Below are positions 54,601 through 64,000 of a DNA stretch of 64,000 bases, one piece after another. The stretch comes from Exiguobacterium sp. s146 (lineage in GTDB: Bacteria > Bacillota > Bacilli > Exiguobacteriales > Exiguobacteriaceae). Numbering within the stretch: position 1 is the stretch's first letter; each line of letters begins with the position of its first letter. The position numbers and the translations under genes were made by a program. The notes beneath the pieces are model-generated. The model did not search any database. It saw nothing but the letters and a program-made list of their open reading frames with translations, and was not told the DNA's origin. The DNA lies in assembly GCF_018618415.1 (NCBI RefSeq), contig NZ_JACSMA010000001.1, forward strand, positions 496,001 through 560,000, read 5' to 3'.

Positions 54601-57600
54601 ATGGGATCCTTCGGTGGTACGGGGCGTCGTGAAGCAGATTGACAACATCGAGCTCGATTTTAACGGACAAGAGAAATATCAGTCGATCGTGACGATTGGC
54701 GTGACAGACGTCTATCGGGGCGAGGTAGAGCCTGGGAGTGAGATGAAAGTACTCACCGTTGCAGGTGTCGGTTCGAAAGTGCTTCAGTCGGATGCGGACG
54801 TCATCTCCGAGCTTCGCCTCGGCATGGAAGGGATTTTTATGCCGAGACGGCATGACGCATCCCTCGTCTGGTCACAAAATGGCGCCTCGCTTCACTTGAT
54901 AGATGTGAGTGATTACGGCTTCCCGGACGGCGAGCGGTATATGTTCCTCGAGACGGACAAGGGGCTCGTCTTCAGTCGAGACGCCTATCCGTCGTTACGA
55001 GACGCTGAAACACTCGATGACGTGGAAGCGTTCATGATGGACCGGTTCCGTTAACGGGAAGGGGACATGGAAGAGGAGGGGACTACGATGACAGGACAAA
55101 CTTGGCGAGCGTCGGCAGTAGGACTCGGACTGGTGTTTGGAACCGGGATTGGCATCATCAGTTCGCTCCTATTTGATGTTGAACTAGTGTATGGGATTGC
55201 GGCGGGTGCAGCACTCGGCTATCTCATTGGGCTCGCGGTGTCGTTGACATCTCGGGCGTGAGAAGTGAGAAGCGTAAAAAAGAATCAACCTCACCGATAA
55301 GGGAGGTTGATTCTTGAACGTATTATTCACACGCCCAGCCGTCTTTGTCGCGGTCCATACTTGGCTGGTAAGCCGCATGGTCTGAACTGACACCACCCGG
55401 GTAAGTGCCGCGGAGGTCCGTACAGTTTTGGAACTTTTGACTAGTCGGCGCAGCGACAGCCGAGTAAGACGAACTTTCATTTGCGGCTGCAGCTTTCAAA
55501 GCGCTCGCCTCTTGTTCGGCTTGTGCAATGAGATTTGCAGCTTCTTCTTTCGCTTCGGTGAGTTGAGCTTCGGCGACATTTGCCGCTTCATCCTCAGCTT
55601 TCGAAACAATCGTGTCGGCCTTAGATTCTGCCTCTTTTAAAAGTTGTAAAGCTTGTTGCTCGGCTTCGACAATTTGAATCTTGGCTTTTTCGTCAGCTTC
55701 TACACGAAGTACTTCGACTTCTTCCATCGAATCGTCTAACTCTTGTTGGGCGGCCTCGACTTTGGTTTGAAGAGCGACATATTTTGTTTGCTCTGCCGCA
55801 AGATCTTGCTCATACACTTGTCGGCTCACTTTCGTCGCTTGCGTGTACGCCGAACCAACTAAAATTAAGATGGCGCAAGTAATCAAAACTCGTGTGGATT
55901 CGTTAAATTTTTGATGACGCCACATCAGAAATAATCCTAGTGGGAAAAGTAAAATGAGTGCAATGATGATGACGTCGGTTCGTTCGAATAATTTTTTATT
56001 CAATGAATAAATCCCCCTAATAATTTATGTGTAAAACAACCTTACTAATATACCATCATTTAACAATAAAGGGGAATGGAATAATTAATTTCCAGATGAA
56101 GAAGTTATTTTCTTTATTTTAAAATTTCTATCGCAATCAAATGTGAAACTTAACTATACGAATAGGGTTCCATCCATTAGTCTAAAACATCGTATTTTGA
56201 TTTAAACTCATAAGGAGGAAATCATATGGATCGCACCATCACCGTCAAAGGAACGGGGAAAGTATCGGCCAAACCGGATTTGATTGTCGTGAAAATGGAG
56301 TTGACCTCGAAGGCCGTACGGTATGAGGAGACGATGAACCTAGCGGCGACGGCAGTGACGCGTCTGCAAAAGGCAATCGAGCTGGCCGGATTTGCGAAAA
56401 CGGATTTGAAGACGACCGACTTCTCGATCGACACGGACTATGAGAGCTATCGGGACAAACAAGGTAACTATAAATCGCGGTTCCGGGGTTATGCCTGCCA
56501 ACAGAAGACCAAACTCGAGTTCCCGCTTGATACGAAGCGATTGTCGGCGGTCATCGAACACGTCAGCAACTCGCTCGCCGAACCGAAACTGTCCATCTCG
56601 TTCACGATCAAAGATGCGGATACGATCCAGGACGAACTGCTCGCGAGCGCGGCGGCGAACGCACGCCATCGGGCCGAGCTGTTGGCGAAAGGTGCCGGGG
56701 CGACGCTCGGCGATTTGCTTCAAATCGACTATACGTGGGGCGAGCTGCATCTCTACTCCCCGACGCGGCTTACGCTTCACGATGAAATTCTCTATTCGGA
56801 AGCGGCAATGCCGGAGCTCGAACCGGACGATATCGATTTGAGCGACTCGGCGACGTTCGTGTGGGCGATTCGATGAGACGTGTCGGTTGGCTGGTCGCCT
56901 TGTTGCTAACGGTCTCACTGTCGGCACACGCGTTATCATGGGCTTATGCGTTCGTCGTGCTGGACGGACGGGTGTATGAAGTGATGAATGTTGCCGTATT
57001 GGAGGCTGACTTGGGAGAAGTCGTCGGCGAGGTGAAGACGATGGCCGACGATATGGATGGCAGCTATTACGGAGACGCCTCGAATATGTATCCGATTGGG
57101 ACGACGTATCGGTCCGTCAAAGGCGAGGCGGTGGAGGACGTGCTCGCGGTCGCGGACGAGTCTGGGTGGAAGCGGGCCGAGTATCGGAATGACGCCCCGT
57201 TCAGCATGCGTGACCACTTAGATAAGGTGGCGTATGCTGCTGTAGGGATTGGAGTCGCGTTGTTCATTTTAATAAGAGTGAGGAAACGAGAATGAATTTA
57301 TACGATTTTAAGGATCAAATCTCAAGCCGCATCATCGACCGTGGCTATGACTACTGGCTTGAAGGCAGGGTCTTAATTGAGTCAGAACATGAATCGACTT
57401 ATTGGTTCATGGCGGAAGGGTCCGAGCGATATGAGGTCAGCATCACGTTGACAGGTATCGATATCGAGGATTCTTTTTGTGATTGCCCTTATGCGAAAGG
57501 GAACTGTAAACACGAGGTCGCCGCCTACTTTTAGTTGCGTGAAAAGGTGGCAGCACCTTCGAACCGTAATGTGAGACAACAGCTCCAAAAGTTAAAGAAA

Positions 57601-60600
57601 CAACAACTTATCGACCTCCTCGTGGGACTAGCAAATGATCCGGAACTGTATCCACGAATCGCGCGTTCGTTTGATACTAGCCATAAATCGTTCGCTCAAG
57701 TCATCAAGGAAATGCGACGTCGATTCAGTGATAAATTTCCCATGTTGGAACTTGATTATACTTCGTTGTCGAGCTTCCAGTCGTTCGTGGATGCACGTGT
57801 TAGTGATGTACTCATTGTCCAAGATGCTGAAATGAGACTGAAACAAGGCATCGCCTTGATACTCGGGATGTCAGACTATGACTTTGAAGAGTTGAGCGAA
57901 ATGAGTCTGGAGACGGCAAATGAACTCGATCCGGCTATCTGTTCTGCCATCGATGCCTTACCAAATGATTCGGTGCGCCTTGAACTGTTAGACGTCTTGA
58001 AATCAATCGATACTTGGAATTGGGCAGATTTACATCTAGAGATTCTGAAATCGCTCACGTTTGAAATGAAGGACGGGTTGGATGTGTTAAGCACGTATAT
58101 CGAGACGTACCTTGAGACCGAGACGGATGATTATGAAGTTGAGGAGTTAGAGGTGCTTTTGAGGATGATTGAGAAAAAAAGAGATTCATGATGAACGCTT
58201 CACTATTAAGGGAATAGTTCTGTGTAGATAACAGAGGCCGTTCATTTATGGGAGGGAAATCGCATGAAAATCCTCATCATCTTTGACTCGATGTACGGGT
58301 GCACCGAAAAAGTCGCGCACGCCATCAAGGACGGGTTCAGCGACTTGCACCAAGTTGACATCATGCAAATCAGCCACGTCGGATACGGCGACCTGGCGAA
58401 TCTCGATCTGTTCGTCGTCGGTTCACCGACGCACGGCGGACGCGAGACCGAGGACGTGAAAACCTTTTTAGACGGCTTATCGGATCATGCGCTCCGAGGC
58501 ATCCGGGCTGCAGCGTTCGATACGAGCATGGCTGAAGAAGATCAAGGCTTTTTCGTCGGAAAAATCGTCAAATGGTTCGGCCATGCCTCGACCCGGATCG
58601 AACGATTGTTGCTGGACAAGGGAGCGGAACCGGTGTTGAAAGAGTCGTTCATCGTTCTCGACAAGGAAGGACCGCTCAAAGACGGAGAACTCGAGCGGGC
58701 GACCGAATGGGCTCGTCACTTGATGGACAAATAATCGGGCGTGTTCCTTATGGGACGCGTCTTTTTTGATGTAGATGTGACCGAAGCATTGGTAAAACGG
58801 GTAAATATAAACATAGCTCTGTTGCGTGGAACGGAGGGAGAACGATGAAAAAATGGGAACGTGACGTCCTCATCGGTTGGATTGTCGTCTTGTTGGTGCT
58901 CGTCGCGCATTATGTCATCACGGTGTCGCTCGGCAACACGTATTTTGCCGAATCGACGTTCAATCGGATGCTTTGGTTCAGTAGTTTCCCGGCCTTTTTA
59001 ATCGCTTTTCTCGCAGCCCTCTTCCAAAAAACGAACACCCTCACGCTCGCCGTCCGCCGTGGTGTCATCTGGACAGCCGAACTCATCGTTGGCTTCTCGC
59101 TCATGGCCTGGTTTTTCCGGGCGTTCGAGACGCTGTTCGTGAGTCCGGGTGCGTACTGGTTGTTCGGTGCCGTGCTGTTCGCCCCGCTCGTCTATTTGTT
59201 TGAGTTCCGCCGTCAAAACCGGGGTACGAAGGCCGGGGCCCATTAAATGTTAGAAGACGTCTCCCGAAGGAGGCGTTTTTAGTCGGGTCAGGAATGGGAA
59301 TGGGATACAGAAGATTAGAATGGAGGGAGTCACTATGAGTCAGTATTTTTCATCGTCGTATGAAGAGTCGCGGGAGAAGTTTTTGTCGCTACTTGAGCCG
59401 ATTAAACAATTTTATCCGAGTGCACGCGTGATGTCCCACTCGATCGGGGAGGACACGATTGATGTCATCATCGGTGAACCGGCGGGATCACGCGAGGCGG
59501 TCCTCTTCATGACAATCGGTGAACACGGCATCGAAGGATACGCTGGTGCCGCTGTTACACACCAGTTCGTTGAGACGCAACTTCCACACGTCCGGCATGA
59601 GTCGACCGGCATCTGTCTCATCCATGCCGTGAATCCATGGGGAATGAAACACTTCCGCCGCGTCAATGAACATAACGTCGATTTGAACCGAAACTATGTC
59701 ATCGACCGGGAGTCGCTTCCACGTAACGTCAACAAAGAGTATGAGGTCATGCGGCACTTGTTCGTCCCGGACGGCGTCATCGATGACTACCATGAGGCAC
59801 GTGAACACATTTATTCGTTTCTCGGTTCAGGCATCAAGCTCGATGGGTTCGACGCGATGACCGAGGCGAAGGGGATGGGGCAATATCAGTTCCCGAAAGG
59901 CGTCTATTACGGTGGGGAGTCGGATGAGCCGTCCGCTATCTTTTTGAAAGAGGTTCAGCACGATTTGCTCGACCGCTACGACCGTGTCGTTCATATGGAC
60001 TGGCACACGGCGCTCGGTCCAACGAACGAAGTGACGATGGTCATCAGTGAACGTGACGGGCGCGCCGTGGACGAATTGAAGCGGACATACGGCTTGAAAA
60101 ACATTCAGTCGTACGACCCGACCGATGTACTCGGAGACTCGACGAACCATTTCTATCACGTGCGCGATACGCACTATCCGGACAAACAGCTCGTCTCGGC
60201 CTTATTCGAGTTCGGTACGTTCGGGACGTCGACGAAAGCGACGATCCGTGAGTTCTTGACGATTATCCTTGAGAATCGTCTTTACTTCGAAGGGACAAAA
60301 GATCCGGAAGCCCGGAACGGCATCCGCAAAGAATTCATGGCCATGTTTTATCCGGAAGACGAGACGTGGCGGACGTCCGTATTACGTGAAGGAGCAGCGG
60401 CAATCGAGCACGTCTTGAAAGCCGAATCGCTCTGGCGCGACAGTTGACAGGTTTCCACTTCGGTCAAACGGGAAAAAGTGGGTTGTGGGCAAACGCGAAC
60501 GTCGCTCAACAATCCAACTGGGGGTTTTGACTAATGGGGAACTATATTACAGCACATGACGGAACGAATATTTATGTAGAGGATGTCGGGACAGGCGACG

Positions 60601-63600
60601 CCGTCGTCTTCCTACATGGCTGGCCGGCAAACAACAACATGTTCGAGTATCAAAAGAACGCGTTGCTCGAAGCAGGCTATCGCTACGTCGGGATCGACTA
60701 TCGTGGTTACGGGAAGTCGGATGCACCAGCCACCGGTTATGACTATGCGACGATGGCGTCGGACGTGCATATGGTCGTCAACGGGCTCGGCGTCAAAGAT
60801 TTCACACTCGTCGGCTTCTCGATGGGCGGGGCGATCGCCATCCGCTACGCCGTTGATTTCCCGGATGACGGGTTGAAGAAGCTCGTCCTCTCAGGCGCCG
60901 CGGCACCGGTGTTCACGCAACGTCCGGACTATCCATACGGGATGACACAAGCCGAGGTCGATGCGTTGATTGAGGACACGTTGAAAGACCGTCCGAAGAT
61001 GCTCGAAGGGTTCGGTGAGATTTTCTTCGAGAAAGAACATTCGAAACCGATGCAAAACTGGTTCCATCATCTTTCGCTCGTCGCGTCGAGTCACGGGACG
61101 ATTGCTTCGGCGAAAGCACTCCGTGATGAAGACTTGCGTGAGGACTTGCCGAAAGTGAATGTCGAGACGCTCATCATCCATGGCGTGCACGACAAGATCT
61201 GTCCGTTCGAGTTCGCGCTCGAGATGGAAAAAGGCATCCCGAACTCTCGCATCGAGCGATTTGAGGAGAGCGGTCATGGGACCGTCCTCGACGAGATGGA
61301 CAAGTTCAACAAGACGTTGCTTGAATTTATTTGATTGTGCCAGACAAGCCTAGGGGTTCCTAGGCTTTTTTTCATGGGCGCTTGTAGCACGTTTGTTACG
61401 GTTTTTGAGGCTAGAATGATCTTCACTCGGGTATAGCTACAGTGAAGCCGTTTCGGGTGACTCCGTTTGGATGGGTCATATACAAGTGAGACAGGGTGTT
61501 GGATTCACGGTCAAGATTGGCTTTGGAGAAGCTGCTCGGGACCGTGCCTGTTTGTGTGTTCGCAACAACTTCGGACGGGTTGTTTGGAAACGCTTTATGA
61601 GAAAGAGAGAATAAGCCTCCTTGTGACAGAACAGATGCAGATTAGATGGTCAATTTGTGCTGACTAGAACCTAATACATGGTACAATGAAGAGGTTGATT
61701 TTTAGATTGAGGAGAGATTGTACATGAATATCGCTTTCTTTTTATATCCGAAAGAAGACGTCAAATATCTAGACCCGGAGTCGACGGTACGGCAAGCGCT
61801 CGAGAAGATGAAACATCATCGCTTCACCTCGGTGCCGCTCGTATCCGAGAACGGCTTTTACGCCGGGACGATGACAGAAGGAGATTTACTCTGGGCACTC
61901 GCCGAACAGCTTCGCGGGGAAGAAGACTACGAAAAAGTGCTCCGGACACGGTTGAAAGATATCAAGCAACGCGTGCGATATAAGCCGGTCGCCATCACGG
62001 CGCAAATCGAGGAGCTCGTTGATGCGATCACCGACCAAAACTTCGTGCCGGTCGTCGATGACGGGAAGTATTTCATCGGCATCATCCGGCGCCGCGACAT
62101 CATCGAGTACTACTCGACGAAGTTGAAACAACTCGAGAATAAAGTGAACTGAGCGAACGGACCAACCCGTGTGGAAGCGGGTTGGTTTTTGTATGTGCGA
62201 ATACAAGTAACGGGGAGGCGAACTATAGATGGAACCACGAATCATTGAATCGATTGAGCTATGGTTTCAAGAGGCAGGGTCTGAGGAAGCAGTGAACTTC
62301 ATCGATTTCATGCTGTTTATGAATGAATCCGCCTATTCGTTGCTTCATCGTGACACGTTACATGGCATTTTCACCTATCAGGTCCGCTACCAGGACGGAA
62401 CCTCTCAGTCCGTTTCGTACGACAAAGACGAGTGGGTTACTCATGAACGGAATGAATGGCAAACCGGTATGAGCGGCGGTGAGTGGGTATGGTGGCTCGT
62501 CGAGCGATGGCGCTTTATCGTGGAGTGGCGCAGCGGTCGTGACTTCCGGACGGGTGACGAAATTGAAGAGAACTTCTATGGGGTCATCCCATACGGTGAA
62601 ATTGAACCCCTCGACGTTCTGTTGTATTCAATTATTGAAAATGATGCCCATAACACAGAATCGTTAATCAAAGAGGGGTACTACCATGACCCGCTGCTGC
62701 ATGAATGGATGGTCATTCCCGATTCGACGGACAGCCTACGACCGCTCGTGTTGGCCGTCTGTTACAACGAAGGAATCATCGAGACACCCCGAACTATCGA
62801 GCGGATTGAAGTGACGTTCACCGATGTGACGACAGGAGCGGTCCAATCGCTTGCGAGTGCGCTCGAAGCGTATGAGAAACCGGCAAATCTCGATTTAGAT
62901 GACATAGAGTATCGCGATGACATGTTTTATCGCGACGAGTCCATTCAAGGAACGATTCGTTACGAGGTGACGTATCAAGGCGGAAGGGTCCAATATGTCG
63001 AACAAGACAAATCAGAGATGTTCATGGACTGGGACATGGCGATGATTAAGTGGTTTTTCGAGCATTGGCTTAAGCTGTACGAAGCGTATGCCGAAAAGTC
63101 GTTTCCGTCCGGTCAACCGTTGCAACGCTTTGAATCAGGCTATGATTATTGGAAAGCCAGACTGTCACCGGAAGAGTGGGACGAACTCATTCATTCAACA
63201 GACCCTTTCGACCAGCAACTTTTAACGGATAAGGAACCCCATGACGAGATTCAAGACGCAAAAGAGCAGTTTGAGATGATGTTCAATCAAACAGCGGAGC
63301 TCTACCTCGAAGATTTGCGCCACGGATTCTATGTTGATCAACTGTTGGAACAGCGCATCGACGTCGAAAGCTCGTTCGATGCCGTAATTGAGCTTTACAA
63401 AGAAATATCCGAGGCAGAAGAGAAAAGGCGAGCGAGAGAGCAGCTGCTTTATGGAGAGAAGGATGAAGGTAACCTTAATTGAATAAAGCCTGTGTAAAAA
63501 TTGGGACATTCCTTATACTTGTACGTATAGAGTCAAAATGTACGAGGAAGGAGTGACAATGGATGACGATGCCCGATCTGAATACGCTGCGTGAATCGCT

Positions 63601-64000
63601 CAAACCGAATTGTGCGAACTGTTTCGGTCTCTGTTGTGTGGCGTTCCACTATTTGAAGTCTGAGGATTTTCCCATCAATAAACCGGCGGGACAGCCGTGT
63701 GTCCATTTGGCAGAATCGTATGCCTGTAACATCCATTCAGAACTGCGCGAGCGGGGCTTCAAAGGATGTACGGTGTATGACTGTCTCGGGGCCGGGCAGT
63801 TCGTGTCACAAGTGACGTTTCACGGACGAAGCTGGCGAGAGGGGGAGGTCGATGGGCCGCGCATGTTCGCGATAGTGCCAATCATGAGCCAAGTCCACGA
63901 GTTGCTGCTCTACATAAGTGACATCCTGAGCCGAGACATCCCAGAGGGCGATGCCCGGTTACTCGAGACGCTATTGGAAGAACTGCTGTTGTTCCGTGAG

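Overview
The window is about 64 kb of ordinary chromosome from a low-to-mid-GC member of the Bacillales. Gene content and style point most to Exiguobacterium: roughly 50-53% GC by eye, strong AGGAGG-type ribosome binding sites, frequent TTG starts, Gram-positive signal peptides, a gatCAB-dagK-rlmCD block and a ribDEBAH operon behind an FMN riboswitch. The genus is an inference; no rRNA or tRNA is present to settle it. I see no prophage, insertion sequence or CRISPR array, and nothing I can defend as a complete new multi-gene system. The unusual material is mostly regulatory and intergenic.

Layout. 1-3.7 kb (minus): three exported cell-wall proteins, namely an SH3b protein cut by the window edge, a NamZ-type exo-muramidase with a cre-like site, and a protein with about 14 wall-binding repeats plus a C39-like peptidase. 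3.8-7.7 kb (minus): a yxlEFG-like ABC module without its sigma factor, a universal stress protein and a SulP/STAS anion transporter. 7.9-11.3 kb (plus): an arsenic-type operon arsR-(small ORF)-arsB-CoA-disulfide reductase/rhodanese behind two abutting 16-bp palindromes. 11.4-14.5 kb: a secreted pullulanase with two cre boxes. 14.6-18.5 kb: bacterial nitric oxide synthase, an RDD protein, a DegV protein with a thioredoxin-like partner, and a DUF5996 protein. 18.5-22.4 kb (minus): a DUF4261-like protein and a MacB-type ABC exporter. 22.5-25.2 kb: a second DegV gene behind a FapR-like box, then a membrane diguanylate cyclase.

25.2-26.6 kb is the most unusual non-coding stretch. It holds a long GC-rich imperfect hairpin of the type scattered through Bacillaceae genomes, a gene made only of homing-endonuclease-associated repeats, and a complete-looking promoter-hairpin-terminator unit that may encode a roughly 55-nt RNA. 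26.6-31.2 kb holds uppP and the riboflavin operon. 31.2-38.9 kb holds a ZIP transporter, a DUF1801 protein, P5C dehydrogenase, a lipoprotein, a peroxiredoxin, an alanine symporter and a chemoreceptor. 39-46 kb holds gatCAB, dagK and rlmCD, then two more AT-rich genes (RibD_C-like and tmrB-like). 46-53 kb holds dus, small proteins, and a two-component system with a FtsX-type ABC transporter; three 11-bp-phased direct repeats precede the transporter.

53-64 kb holds an ECF sigma factor with a putative membrane anti-sigma partner, an excalibur protein, and a tightly overlapped SIMPL/membrane/SWIM set in which the SWIM gene is broken by an in-frame amber codon. A flavodoxin, a DUF2817 peptidase, an alpha/beta hydrolase, a CBS protein, an internally duplicated unknown protein and the 5' part of a Cys-rich protein gene follow. 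All functions are read from sequence and family memory only; no database search was run.
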